A stretch of DNA of 64,000 nucleotides, from the NCBI GenBank assembly GCA_964019425.1, contig OZ025832.1:124001-188000 (forward strand), given 5' to 3'. Source of the DNA: Flectonema sp. DT1601 (Eukaryota > Euglenozoa > Diplonemea > Diplonemida > Diplonemidae). The position numbers were made by a program, and so were the translations under genes. Below are positions 12,321-22,839 of the stretch, piece after piece. How positions within the stretch are numbered: position 1 is the stretch's first letter; every line of letters begins with the position of its first letter. The notes beneath the pieces are model-generated. The model searched no databases. It was not told where the DNA came from and worked only from the letters and a program-made list of their open reading frames with translations.

Positions 12321-12535
12321 ATTTCAATGATGTGATGGGTCTCCTGAAGTAGTGAGTTGCAGTATTAAATATTTGCTTTGTGTCGTACAATTATCTCAGT
12401 GAAGTTAACAGCATATGGTGCTGTTAATGATTATAAAATAATATAATTTTCTTTTTTTTTTATAAATTAAAACAAAAAAGCTATAGCACGTGTTGATGAT
12501 AAAAAAAAAACAAAGAAGCTCTCTGGCAAAAATGT

Positions 12536-12978
12536 AGATGGGTCTAGTGAGTGGACCCTCTCCGTTGATAGACCCAACGCTGTCTGTTTTTATAACAGAA
12601 TGGAGTGCATCCCCAAGTAGTATCCTTTTAGCTGGTTTCTCTTTCTGTATTTGCCGTTGTTTTCGGGCAGTTTCTGGGGACACCAGTTCAATTGCATCCC
12701 CCTCTTCATCATCTATCCCGCGATCATCAGTTTTTTTTGGTTTTTTTCTTGTTATTGTCGGGGCTAAAAGAGTTCTTATAGACTATTTTTGACCTGTTTT
12801 TTTAGGAATTTCAGAACGTCGTAAAACGCTATGCCGAATGCTTTATTCCTCAGCATTGAATCCAGGGACATCAGTCCATGATACTTGGAAACCTTTTGGT
12901 AGTGATCGAGAGGATTTTGTTATGATTCCGGGGTGAAACTTTGACAATGTAAAAACAGTAACAACTTTAGATATTAAA
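12536..12978. mobile_element. 443-bp insertion with 12-bp target-site duplication, carrying a decayed coding fragment
   Basis: The kinase upstream region occurs twice in the window. In the copy at 26936-26947 the site TGGCAAAAATGT occurs once. Here it occurs at 12524-12535 and again at 12979-12990, with 443 bp between. This is an insertion with a 12-bp duplication and a preserved empty site. The right end is a repeat-E sequence (GTGAAACTTTGACAATG). On the minus strand about 130 codons look protein-like, including FQVSWTDVPGFN and GDAIELVSPETARKQRQ, with about two interruptions. I do not recognise the family and cannot assign an element class. Confidence 0.6.
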
Positions 12979-13207
12979 TGGCAAAAATGTGGGGGGGAAA
13001 ATCCGAAACGCAAAAAAAAAAAAAGGGGGGCGATGAAAAAATAAGAATTTGATGGCAATAGTGATTTTCAAAACGAACAAGACACGATAAACAAAAGAAA
13101 ACCCCACACATACTGGCGCACATGCCAAAAATCCCACACGTTATTTGTTGTTCTCTTTATGAGCAAAAACTCCCCTCAACTAAGCAACACAAGAAAGGTG
13201 CCTCTGC

Positions 13208-13366
13208 TCACATCTCATTTCTGTTGAATGTGATTACCAGGCGACCACGAGGAGGAGTCAGGTCTGCCTTGACCCCAACATTACCGTTGTAATAAATCTC
13301 ACGAGAGATCAATCTCAAAATTTCATTAGCGAGACCTCCAAACAAAGTACACCAGACTTCAAACAT
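13208..13366 (-). CDS. Small ORF or last exon of an unidentified gene just left of the LRR array
   Basis: Fifty-two residues from an ATG at 13366, with codon use like the genuine genes here (GGLANEILRLISREIY, then LTPPRGRLVITFNRNEM). It lies 130 bp left of the tandem array. The array boundary at about 13499 falls on TTCTTTCTCAG, a plausible splice acceptor. The segment may therefore be the 3' part of a gene whose upstream exons sit in the array unit (for example 13620-13775). A continuous splice model could not be built. Family not recognised. Confidence 0.45.
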   Translation of the reverse strand: MFEVWCTLFGGLANEILRLISREIYYNGNVGVKADLTPPRGRLVITFNRNEM

Positions 13367-13619
13367 TATTTAAAATTAGGTAATTTTTGTCAGACGTATT
13401 CGAACCATCGAGAACTGGACAGGAAATGGAAACTTGCATGTTGTCTGTGCTGCTGAAATGAGTAAGAAATGAGTAATTCGCTTTCCATCACTTTTATGCA
13501 CCTGAGAAAGAAGTATATGTTAAGATTGAAGGCAAAGACAAACACCAGAATTGTATCCAACAAAAGAAGTATTTTACACCATGAAATGGAAAAAATGATA
13601 AAAATTACATACGGATGAC

Positions 13620-13775
13620 TTATTTTTTGTGAGAAATTGTTTCTCCTCGCTCGCTGTCTGCGATGTACACACCACCAGCAGCAGCACCGCGTGCCTCAAC
13701 AACGACACCATCGGTATGTACCTCTAAGACTAGTTTATAATCTTTTCTTATTTCATTAAGAACAGTTTCACAGGC
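13620..13775 (-). CDS. Exon-like coding segment in array unit 1
   Basis: An open segment of about 51 codons ending in TAA at 13620, containing CETVLNEIRKDYKLVLEVHT and GVVVEARGAAAGGVYIADSE. Its codon choice (GCT, GGT, GTT) fits host genes better than the overlapping frame that would give a Leu-rich signal-like peptide from an ATG at about 13714. Its upstream border lacks the CAG seen in other introns, so the splice structure is unresolved. Equivalent segments lie at 17498-17653 and 21371-21526. Family not recognised. Confidence 0.4.
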   Translation of the reverse strand, partial: ACETVLNEIRKDYKLVLEVHTDGVVVEARGAAAGGVYIADSERGETISHKK

Positions 13776-14592
13776 TTTTTTTATTTTGTTTTGTTTTATC
13801 TTTTTTTTTTTTCTAACACGAATTTCTGGTTTGAAAACATTGACATCATTTTAAAAACTCCCCAGAGGATGAACATAAATGGGATATTTCTCAAAGGTGA
13901 GTGACAAGATTCAGATACCTATAAACGTAGATTAACTCTTCTAGAAATATACGAGATATGCTGTTTCCAATCGAGTCTGGTTATCAAGGATTACCCCGAG
14001 AAGCTTTCGCTATCAACACATGGAACAATATTTTTTGTTAAATTTGAAGTAAAAAGTAAAAAGTGTTTTGTAGTGGGGTAGTTGGTGAGTTGGAGATAAA
14101 ATAAAAGTTTTGTTTTTTTTGTCCAACTCATAACTTACTTTTAATTTAAATTCATTCAGGTCTTCTTTTCAATCTCATTAAAGAAAAACATTTTTTTTTT
14201 TTTTTGTCAAATACTAAGTAAAACCTTTCCCTTCATCACTAACCACAAAAGCAATATCATCCGCCATACTTCGCAACCGTAATATCTAATCTCTCCGCTA
14301 ATTATTCAATATAAAGTGGAAAAAGTATACTTTCAAAACAAAGTCTTTTATTCCCCTTTATTTCATTAAATTGGGAAATACCCAAACCCACCCACCGCCT
14401 GTGTGAGACAGACAGTGTTAGAGACGGCAAAATAACGAACGCAAATTCTCGTCAAAGAGAGGGAGAACACGCCACATTAGATCAGAAAATAAAAAAATAA
14501 AGTAATGATAAGAAAGAGAAATGATACTAATAAAATAAAATAAGACAATTACACTAAAGGAAAGAAACGTTCCTTATCTACCCAAGGGGATT

Positions 14593-15002
14593 TCACCGCA
14601 GCAGGAGACTTAACCGAGAAAGAAATTTAGAAAGCTTTGATTCTGACCAGTCAGGATTGATCAGTGCATCTACTATAGAAAGGTCGTCTATAACAAGATT
14701 TAAGTCGGTAGTTTTATATGAAATATCAATAACTTCCATAACATGGTTCTTCACATCAGAGCGCAGAAGTGAGAAACTTGTTTTCCCTTCGATCTGCGCG
14801 ACTAGTTTGTTCCTCACAAAAACACCCTGAAGCGGAAACTTGAACAATAACAGATTGTCAGATAACTCAATAAGATGACTATGAAGATTGTTAATAGCCT
14901 TCTTGAGGTGTTATCTGAAATATATTTCTCCTTTTTATAATATTCTCGCACATATGGAGATTTTCTTTCAAACTCGCGAGTTCTTCCACAAGTAATATTT
15001 CC
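14593..15002 (-). CDS. Small conserved gene downstream of the LRR gene, unit 1
   Basis: Frame 14593-14907 reads about 104 residues (INNLHSHLIELSDNLLLFKF, then DLNLVIDDLSIVDALINPDW, ending SRLSLLLR). Immediately upstream, 14912-15002, a second frame reads charged helix (VEELASLKENLHMCENIIK) after a good acceptor at 15003 (TTTTTCTGTGGCAG). The two frames differ by one register across about 10 nt, so either a small unrecognised intron or a frameshift separates them. No ATG starts the larger frame. The same arrangement recurs in all three units. Possible coiled-coil helical protein; family unknown. Confidence 0.45.
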
Positions 15003-15088
15003 CTGCCACAGAAAGATTTTTAGGGTCAAATAATTAATAAAATAAAAATAACAAAAAAAAGCAAAAATTTAAGAATCAATTCACCACT

Positions 15089-16549
15089 TTATCCTGAATG
15101 ATCAATCGCTGCTTTCACAGACTCCTCAAAGAGAGCGCTATTACTTTCAGGCAGCTGCACAGATTCAAGAGCGTGGCATTTACTGAGAAAGCCATCACCA
15201 ATAGTGGTGACACTACTAAGACCCGCAAGGTCAAGAGAAGTGATTTGTTCACAGTAAGACAAGAAATAATCACCAATAGTGGTGACACTACTAAGACCTG
15301 AAAGGTCAAGAGAAGTGATTTTTTCACAGTTAGGCAAGAAATAATTACCAATAGTGGTTACACTACTAAGACCCGCAAGGTCAAGATTAGTAATTTGTGA
15401 ACAGTTAAACAAGAAATAATCACCAATAGTGGTGACACTACTAAGACATGAAAGGTCAAGAGAAGTGATGTTGTTACAGTTAGGCAAGAAACCATTACCA
15501 ATAGTGGTGACACTACTAAGACCTGAAAGGTCAAGAGAAGTGATTTGAAAACAGGAAAATAAGAAATAATCACCAATAGTGGTGACACTACTAAGACTTG
15601 AAAGGTCAAGAATAGTAATTTGTGAACAGAAAGACAAGAAATATTCACCAATACTGGTGACACTACTAAGACTTGAAAGGTCAAGAATAGTAATTTGTGA
15701 ACAGTCAGACAAGAAATAATCACCAATAGTGGTGACACTACTAAGACTTGAAAGGTCAACAGAAGTAATTTGTGAACGGTAAGACAAGAAATAATCACCA
15801 ATAGTGGTGACACTACTAAGACCCGCAAGGTCAAGAGAAGTAATTTGTGAACAGTCAGACAAGAAATTATCACCAATAGTGGTGACACTACTAAGACTTG
15901 AAAGGTCAAGAATAGTAATTTGTTCACAGTTAGACAAGAAAAAATTACCAATAGTGGTTACACTACTAAGACCCGCAAGGTCAAGAACAGTAATTTGTGA
16001 ACAGTTAAGCAAGAAACTATCACCAATAGTGGTGACACTAGTAAGACTTGAAAGGTCAAGAATAGTAATTTGTGAACATTGAGACAAGAATTCATCTCCA
16101 ATAGTAGTAACCAGTGAGATGTCTGTGCTGTTGGAATTTGAATTGCGGAAAGCAATCTGTTTGGCATCTGAAGGAAGCAGCTCACCGTCAACAGTGAGGC
16201 AACCATCTTCTGTGAATGTCGGGGTGTCCAGATATAAGTACTCCGTAATGTGGTCTCTCATCCAAAGAAGCAGCTTCTCCCGTTTTGCATCATCAACAAA
16301 CCAGCTTTTACCGAATATCCTAAACTGCTTCGTCCACATTTCCAACTCGCTGTTTGCAACCACTCCATGATCTGCCAGCCGATCAGTTTCGCAAAGGGTA
16401 TCACCAGCAAACGAGAGTTCAACTTCCTCCGGATTGACATCCCATTCCCCAGCCGCCGCCGTCAACACGTCGATCACAACCGAATCAGCACCAGCCGTCA
16501 CTGTCACTGCGGGGAGTCCCCAATCCGGACACGTCACAAAAACTTGCAT
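15089..16549 (-). CDS. Ubiquitin-fold plus BspA-like leucine-rich-repeat protein, copy 1
   Basis: A 486-residue single-exon gene. Residues 1-73 resemble a ubiquitin-like fold (MQVFVTC, then VELSFAGDTL and LADHGV). Residues 75-145 are a unique linker. From about 149 there are 13 repeats of exactly 25 residues with consensus SSVTTIGDxFLSxCSQITxLDLxxL, which is BspA-like LRR. The last repeat degenerates into a short capping tail ending AAIDHSG. No signal peptide or membrane segment is visible, so the product is probably cytosolic. The 75-bp period is a multiple of three and leaves other frames open, which explains the overlapping ORFs. The protein appears identical to copy 2. Confidence 0.9.
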   Translation of the reverse strand: MQVFVTCPDWGLPAVTVTAGADSVVIDVLTAAAGEWDVNPEEVELSFAGDTLCETDRLADHGVVANSELEMWTKQFRIFGKSWFVDDAKREKLLLWMRDHITEYLYLDTPTFTEDGCLTVDGELLPSDAKQIAFRNSNSNSTDISLVTTIGDEFLSQCSQITILDLSSLTSVTTIGDSFLLNCSQITVLDLAGLSSVTTIGNFFLSNCEQITILDLSSLSSVTTIGDNFLSDCSQITSLDLAGLSSVTTIGDYFLSYRSQITSVDLSSLSSVTTIGDYFLSDCSQITILDLSSLSSVTSIGEYFLSFCSQITILDLSSLSSVTTIGDYFLFSCFQITSLDLSGLSSVTTIGNGFLPNCNNITSLDLSCLSSVTTIGDYFLFNCSQITNLDLAGLSSVTTIGNYFLPNCEKITSLDLSGLSSVTTIGDYFLSYCEQITSLDLAGLSSVTTIGDGFLSKCHALESVQLPESNSALFEESVKAAIDHSG

Positions 16550-16564
16550 TTGTTGCTTCTCTTT

Positions 16565-16860
16565 TGAATTACTATTTGCTGTGGGGTGTTAATATATGGC
16601 TGCTGTGTAAAGAATGTGTGGATGTTGTGTTCCAAACGGCAGGCGGCAACAATTATATAAATACGATCCCCATATTGAATCATGCCTGGGGCTTACCAAT
16701 ATAACTAAAGTGTCCTCTCTCGTACTGCATATCATAAATGACGCGGTACATTCAAGAGTGTGAGCTTCGAAAGAAAGTCAACCCAAATACTGCCCTTCGC
16801 GATAATTTATAATTCTCCGTTGGGTCCCTGGAAATTTGATCTTCTCTGTTGTACACCACC
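16565..16860 (-). pseudogene. Degenerate coding remnant between LRR gene and 75-codon ORF, unit 1
   Basis: On the minus strand this stretch has protein-like blocks: YNREDQISRDPTENYKLSRR, then YDMQYERGHFSYIGKP, then QYGDRIYIIVAA. They are separated by a stop and at least one frame change. The same remnant is in units 2 and 3 (about 20438-20733 and 24165-24460). It may be a decayed exon of a host gene or of a mobile element. I cannot name the family. Confidence 0.3.
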
Positions 16861-16995
16861 TAAAAAAAGTTTTTCATTGTAGTAAAAACAAAAAGAAATA
16901 AAAGGAGAACCCCTAATTCCGCACAAAGTTCTTCAATATTCCGGATTTCAACAAAAGGTTTCGAAAAACCGCCAGCTCCAAACTACAGATATTGA

Positions 16996-17223
16996 CTACT
17001 CAATAACATCTTTCACATGTTGTCTTAAATCAACTAAACAGACTCTCGACGTCGAGTGGGTCCCCACCAACGCAGAGCGACAGTCTTTTCCCCCTCCCTC
17101 TTTTATTTTGTATTTGGGTACAGACGTTTTTTCAACAGCAGTGTGCCTTCTTTGTTCCGATACCATGCTGGGGATGCGACTGTTGTGAGAAATTGATATC
17201 CTTGTTGTTGTTCCGCGTGGCAT
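16996..17223 (-). CDS. 75-codon ORF of unknown function, unit 1
   Basis: An ATG-initiated frame (MPRGTTTRISISHNSRIPS, ending VDLRQHVKDVIE) rich in Arg, Ser and Thr. Its last codons lie inside the roughly 115-bp sequence that, at the end of unit 3, has an inverted partner at 25226-25345. It may therefore be part of a terminal-inverted-repeat element rather than a host gene. Copies lie at 20869-21096 and 24596-24823. Confidence 0.4.
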   Translation of the reverse strand: MPRGTTTRISISHNSRIPSMVSEQRRHTAVEKTSVPKYKIKEGGGKDCRSALVGTHSTSRVCLVDLRQHVKDVIE

Positions 17224-17497
17224 GTTAACAGTTCTACCCGAATATAGAATTTAGATTCCGGGTTCCCTAATTAGGGTCCTGATGCGATTGCGAAAAAGCA
17301 AAAAACGTTTTATATGTGTTTCGTAAAGGGTTTTCTGGCTAGCAGCGCCAAGCCCTATTGCAAGTGATTCACCTGAGAAAGAAGTATAATATTATGTTAA
17401 GATTGAAGGCAAAGACAAACACCAGAATTGTATCCAACAAAAGAAGTATTTTACACCATGAAATGGAAAAAATGATAAAAAATTACATACGGATGAC

Positions 17498-17653
17498 TTA
17501 TTTTTTGTGAGAAATTGTTTCTCCTCGCTCGCTGTCTGCGATGTACACACCACCAGCAGCAGCACCGCGTGCCTCAACAACGACACCATCGGTATGTACC
17601 TCTAAGACTAGTTTATAATCTTTTCTTATTTCATTAAGAACAGTTTCACAGGC
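17498..17653 (-). CDS. Exon-like coding segment in array unit 2
   Basis: Same open segment as at 13620 (EVHTDGVVVEARGAAAGG core). Here the sequence to its left runs into the junction with unit 1, not into the 13208-13366 ORF, so any gene spanning the unit edge would be cut off. Confidence 0.35.
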   Translation of the reverse strand, partial: ACETVLNEIRKDYKLVLEVHTDGVVVEARGAAAGGVYIADSERGETISHKK

Positions 17654-18468
17654 TTTTTTTATTTTGTTTTGTTTTATCTTTTTTTTTTTTCTAACACGAA
17701 TTTCTGGTTTGAAAACATTGACATCATTTTAAAAACTCCCCAGAGGATGAACATAAATGGGATATTTCTCAAAGGTGAGTGACAAGATTCAGATACCTAT
17801 AAACGTAGATTAACTCTTCTAGAAATATACGAGATATGCTGTTTCCAATCGAGTCTGGTTATCAAGGATTACCCCGAGAAGCTTTCGCTATCAACACATG
17901 GAACAATATTTTTTGTTAAATTTGAAGTAAAAAGTAAAAAGTGTTTTGTAGTGGGGTAGTTGGTGAGTTGGAGATAAAATAAAAGTTTTGTTTTTTTTGT
18001 CCAACTCATAACTTACTTTTAATTTAAATTCATTCAGGTCTTCTTTTCAATCTCATTAAAGAAAAACATATTTTTTTCTTTGTCAAATACTAAGTAAAAC
18101 CTTTCCCTTCATCACTAACCACAAAAGCAATATCATCCGCCATACTTCGCAACCGTAATATCTAATCTCTCCGCTAATTATTCAATATAAAGTGGAAAAA
18201 GTATACTTTCAAAACAAAGTCTTTTATTCCCCTTTATTTCATTAAATTGGGAAATACCTAAACCCACCCACCGCCTGTGTGAGACAGACAGTGTTAGAGA
18301 CGGCAAAATAACGAACGCAAATTCTCGTCAAAGAGAGGGAGAACACGCCACATTAGATCAGAAAATAAAAAAATAAAGTAATGATAAGAAAGAGAAATGA
18401 TACTAATAAAATAAAATAAGACAATTACACTAAAGGAAAGAAACGTTCTTTATCTACCCAAGGGGATT

Positions 18469-18876
18469 TCACCGCAGCAGGAGACTTAACCGAGAAAGAA
18501 ATTTAGAAAGCTTTGATTCTGACCAGTCAGGATTGATCAGTGCATCTACTATAGAAAGGTCGTCTATAACAAGATTTAAGTCGGTAGTTTTATATGAAAT
18601 ATCAATAACTTCCATAACATGGTTCTTCACATCAGAGCGCAAAAGTGAGAAACTTGTTTTCCCTTCGATCTGCGCGACTAGTTTGTTCCTCACAAAAACA
18701 CCCTGAAGCGGAAACTTGAACAATAACAGATTGTCAGATAACTCAATAAGATGACTATGAAGATTGTTAATAGCCTTCTTGAGGTGTTATCTGAAATATA
18801 TTTCTCCTTTTTATAATATTCTCGCACATATGGAGATTTTCTTTCAAACTCGCGAGTTCTTCCACAAGTAATATTT
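18469..18876 (-). CDS. Small conserved gene downstream of the LRR gene, unit 2
   Basis: Identical in organisation to 14593-15002, including the change of register between the short upstream helix and the main frame. Only scattered base differences separate it from unit 1. Confidence 0.4.
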
Positions 18877-18961
18877 CCCTGCCACAGAAAGATTTTTAGG
18901 GTCAAATAATTAATAAAATAAAAATAACAAAAAGCAAAAATTTAAGAATCAATTCACCACT

Positions 18962-20422
18962 TTATCCTGAATGATCAATCGCTGCTTTCACAGACTCCTC
19001 AAAGAGAGCGCTATTACTTTCAGGCAGCTGCACAGATTCAAGAGCGTGGCATTTACTGAGAAAGCCATCACCAATAGTGGTGACACTACTAAGACCCGCA
19101 AGGTCAAGAGAAGTGATTTGTTCACAGTAAGACAAGAAATAATCACCAATAGTGGTGACACTACTAAGACCTGAAAGGTCAAGAGAAGTGATTTTTTCAC
19201 AGTTAGGCAAGAAATAATTACCAATAGTGGTTACACTACTAAGACCCGCAAGGTCAAGATTAGTAATTTGTGAACAGTTAAACAAGAAATAATCACCAAT
19301 AGTGGTGACACTACTAAGACATGAAAGGTCAAGAGAAGTGATGTTGTTACAGTTAGGCAAGAAACCATTACCAATAGTGGTGACACTACTAAGACCTGAA
19401 AGGTCAAGAGAAGTGATTTGAAAACAGGAAAATAAGAAATAATCACCAATAGTGGTGACACTACTAAGACTTGAAAGGTCAAGAATAGTAATTTGTGAAC
19501 AGAAAGACAAGAAATATTCACCAATACTGGTGACACTACTAAGACTTGAAAGGTCAAGAATAGTAATTTGTGAACAGTCAGACAAGAAATAATCACCAAT
19601 AGTGGTGACACTACTAAGACTTGAAAGGTCAACAGAAGTAATTTGTGAACGGTAAGACAAGAAATAATCACCAATAGTGGTGACACTACTAAGACCCGCA
19701 AGGTCAAGAGAAGTAATTTGTGAACAGTCAGACAAGAAATTATCACCAATAGTGGTGACACTACTAAGACTTGAAAGGTCAAGAATAGTAATTTGTTCAC
19801 AGTTAGACAAGAAAAAATTACCAATAGTGGTTACACTACTAAGACCCGCAAGGTCAAGAACAGTAATTTGTGAACAGTTAAGCAAGAAACTATCACCAAT
19901 AGTGGTGACACTAGTAAGACTTGAAAGGTCAAGAATAGTAATTTGTGAACATTGAGACAAGAATTCATCTCCAATAGTAGTAACCAGTGAGATGTCTGTG
20001 CTGTTGGAATTTGAATTGCGGAAAGCAATCTGTTTGGCATCTGAAGGAAGCAGCTCACCGTCAACAGTGAGGCAACCATCTTCTGTGAATGTCGGGGTGT
20101 CCAGATATAAGTACTCCGTAATGTGGTCTCTCATCCAAAGAAGCAGCTTCTCCCGTTTTGCATCATCAACAAACCAGCTTTTACCGAATATCCTAAACTG
20201 CTTCGTCCACATTTCCAACTCGCTGTTTGCAACCACTCCATGATCTGCCAGCCGATCAGTTTCGCAAAGAGTATCACCAGCAAACGAGAGTTCAACTTCC
20301 TCCGGATTGACATCCCATTCCCCAGCCGCCGCCGTCAACACGTCGATCACAACCGAATCAGCACCAGCCGTCACTGTCACTGCGGGGAGTCCCCAATCCG
20401 GACACGTCACAAAAACTTGCAT
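18962..20422 (-). CDS. Ubiquitin-fold plus BspA-like leucine-rich-repeat protein, copy 2
   Basis: 486 residues, apparently identical in sequence to copy 1, including all 13 repeats of 25 residues. A few silent differences occur (for example CTT against CCT in the region around residue 50). The ATG follows a candidate acceptor in ACCCCACAG by about 30 nt, as in the other copies. Confidence 0.9.
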   Translation of the reverse strand: MQVFVTCPDWGLPAVTVTAGADSVVIDVLTAAAGEWDVNPEEVELSFAGDTLCETDRLADHGVVANSELEMWTKQFRIFGKSWFVDDAKREKLLLWMRDHITEYLYLDTPTFTEDGCLTVDGELLPSDAKQIAFRNSNSNSTDISLVTTIGDEFLSQCSQITILDLSSLTSVTTIGDSFLLNCSQITVLDLAGLSSVTTIGNFFLSNCEQITILDLSSLSSVTTIGDNFLSDCSQITSLDLAGLSSVTTIGDYFLSYRSQITSVDLSSLSSVTTIGDYFLSDCSQITILDLSSLSSVTSIGEYFLSFCSQITILDLSSLSSVTTIGDYFLFSCFQITSLDLSGLSSVTTIGNGFLPNCNNITSLDLSCLSSVTTIGDYFLFNCSQITNLDLAGLSSVTTIGNYFLPNCEKITSLDLSGLSSVTTIGDYFLSYCEQITSLDLAGLSSVTTIGDGFLSKCHALESVQLPESNSALFEESVKAAIDHSG

Positions 20423-20868
20423 TTGTTGCTTCTCTTTTGAATTACTATTTGCTGTGGGGTGTTAATATATGGCTGCTGTGTAAAGAATGTGTGGATGTTG
20501 TGTTCCAAACGGCAGGCGGCAACAATTATATAAATACGATCCCCATATTGAATCATGCCTGGGGCTTACCAATATAACTAAAGTGTCCTCTCTCGTACTG
20601 CATATCATAAATGACGCGGTACATTCAAGAGTGTGAGCTTCGAAAGAAAGTCAACCCAAATACTGCCCTTCGCGATAATTTATAATTCTCCGTTGGGTCC
20701 CTGGAAATTTGATCTTCTCTGTTGTACACCACCTAAAAAAAGTTTTTCATTGTAGTAAAAACAAAAAGAAATAAAAGGAGAAACCCTAATTCCGCACAAA
20801 GTTCTTCAATATTCCGGATTTCAACAAAAGGTTTCGAAAAACCGCCAGCTCCAAACTACAGATATTGA

Positions 20869-21096
20869 CTACTCAATAACATCTTTCACATGTTGTCTTA
20901 AATCAACTAAACAGACTCTCGACGTCGAGTGGGTCCCCACCAACGCAGAGCGACAGTCTTTTCCCCCTCCCTCTTTTATTTTGTATTTGGGTACAGACGT
21001 TTTTTCAACAGCAGTGTGCCTTCTTTGTTCCGATACCATGCTGGGGATGCGACTGTTGTGAGAAATTGATATCCTTGTTGTTGTTCCGCGTGGCAT
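20869..21096 (-). CDS. 75-codon ORF of unknown function, unit 2
   Basis: Same frame as at 16996 (MPRGTTTRISISHN start, VKDVIE end), unchanged from unit 1. Confidence 0.35.
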   Translation of the reverse strand: MPRGTTTRISISHNSRIPSMVSEQRRHTAVEKTSVPKYKIKEGGGKDCRSALVGTHSTSRVCLVDLRQHVKDVIE

Positions 21097-21370
21097 GTTA
21101 ACAGTTCTACCCGAATATAGAATTTAGATTCCGGGTTCCCTAATTAGGGTCCTGATGCGATTGCGAAAAAGCAAAAAACGTTTTATATGTGTTTCGTAAA
21201 GGGTTTTCTGGCTAGCAGCGCCAAGCCCTATTGCAAGTGATTCACCTGAGAAAGAAGTATAATATTATGTTAAGATTGAAGGCAAAGACAAACACCAGAA
21301 TTGTATCCAACAAAAGAAGTATTTTACACCATGAAATGGAAAAAATGATAAAAAATTACATACGGATGAC

Positions 21371-21526
21371 TTATTTTTTGTGAGAAATTGTTTCTCCTCG
21401 CTCGCTGTCTGCGATGTACACACCACCAGCAGCAGCACCGCGTGCCTCAACAACGACACCATCGGTATGTACCTCTAAGACTAGTTTATAATCTTTTCTT
21501 ATTTCATTAAGAACAGTTTCACAGGC
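21371..21526 (-). CDS. Exon-like coding segment in array unit 3
   Basis: Same open segment as at 13620 and 17498. Its left side again runs into a unit junction, so it lacks the possible downstream exon at 13208. Confidence 0.35.
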   Translation of the reverse strand, partial: ACETVLNEIRKDYKLVLEVHTDGVVVEARGAAAGGVYIADSERGETISHKK

Positions 21527-22343
21527 TTTTTTTATTTTGTTTTGTTTTATCTTTTTTTTTTTTCTAACACGAATTTCTGGTTTGAAAACATTGACATCAT
21601 TTTAAAAACTCCCCAGAGGATGAACATAAATGGGATATTTCTCAAAGGTGAGTGACAAGATTCAGATACCTATAAACGTAGATTAACTCTTCTAGAAATA
21701 TACGAGATATGCTGTTTCCAATCGAGTCTGGTTATCAAGGATTACCCCGAGAAGCTTTCGCTATCAACACATGGAACAATATTTTTTGTTAAATTTGAAG
21801 TAAAAAGTAAAAAGTGTTTTGTAGTGGGGTAGTTGGTGAGTTGGAGATAAAATAAAAGTTTTGTTTTTTTTGTCCAACTCATAACTTACTTTTAATTTAA
21901 ATTCATTCAGGTCTTCTTTTCAATCTCATTAAAGAAAAACATTTTTTTTTTTTTTTGTCAAATACTAAGTAAAACCTTTCCCTTCATCACTAACCACAAA
22001 AGCAATATCATCCGCCATACTTCGCAACCGTAATATCTAATCTCTCCGCTAATTATTCAATATAAAGTGGAAAAAGTATACTTTCAAAACAAAGTCTTTT
22101 ATTCCCCTTTATTTCATTAAATTGGGAAATACCCAAACCCACCCACCGCCTGTGTGAGACAGACAGTGTTAGAGACGGCAAAATAACGAACGCAAATTCT
22201 CGTCAAAGAGAGGGAGAACACGCCACATTAGATCAGAAAATAAAAAAATAAAGTAATGATAAGAAAGAGAAATGATACTAATAAAATAAAATAAGACAAT
22301 TACACTAAAGGAAAGAAACGTTCCTTATCTACCCAAGGGGATT

Positions 22344-22753
22344 TCACCGCAGCAGGAGACTTAACCGAGAAAGAAATTTAGAAAGCTTTGATTCTGACCA
22401 GTCAGGATTGATCAGTGCATCTACTATAGAAAGGTCGTCTATAACAAGATTTAAGTCGGTAGTTTTATATGAAATATCAATAACTTCCATAACATGGTTC
22501 TTCACATCAGAGCGCAGAAGTGAGAAACTTGTTTTCCCTTCGATCTGCGCGACTAGTTTGTTCCTCACAAAAACACCCTGAAGCGGAAACTTGAACAATA
22601 ACAGATTGTCAGATAACTCAATAAGATGACTATGAAGATTGTTAATAGCCTTCTTGAGGTGTTATCTGAAATATATTTCTCCTTTTTATAATATTCTCGC
22701 ACATATGGAGATTTTCTTTCAAACTCGCGAGTTCTTCCACAAGTAATATTTCC
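22344..22753 (-). CDS. Small conserved gene downstream of the LRR gene, unit 3
   Basis: Third copy of the DLNLVIDDLSIVDALINPDW frame with the same upstream helix in a different register. Confidence 0.4.
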
Positions 22754-22839
22754 CTGCCACAGAAAGATTTTTAGGGTCAAATAATTAATAAAATAAAAAT
22801 AACAAAAAAAAGCAAAAATTTAAGAATCAATTCACCACT

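Noticed and set aside
15098-16206. Long ORFs in other frames and on the opposite strand across the LRR gene (and its copies)
   Set aside because: The 75-bp repeat length is a multiple of three, so any stop-free repeat frame stays open through the whole domain. Only the LRR frame has an ATG, a distinct N-terminal domain and a capping end.
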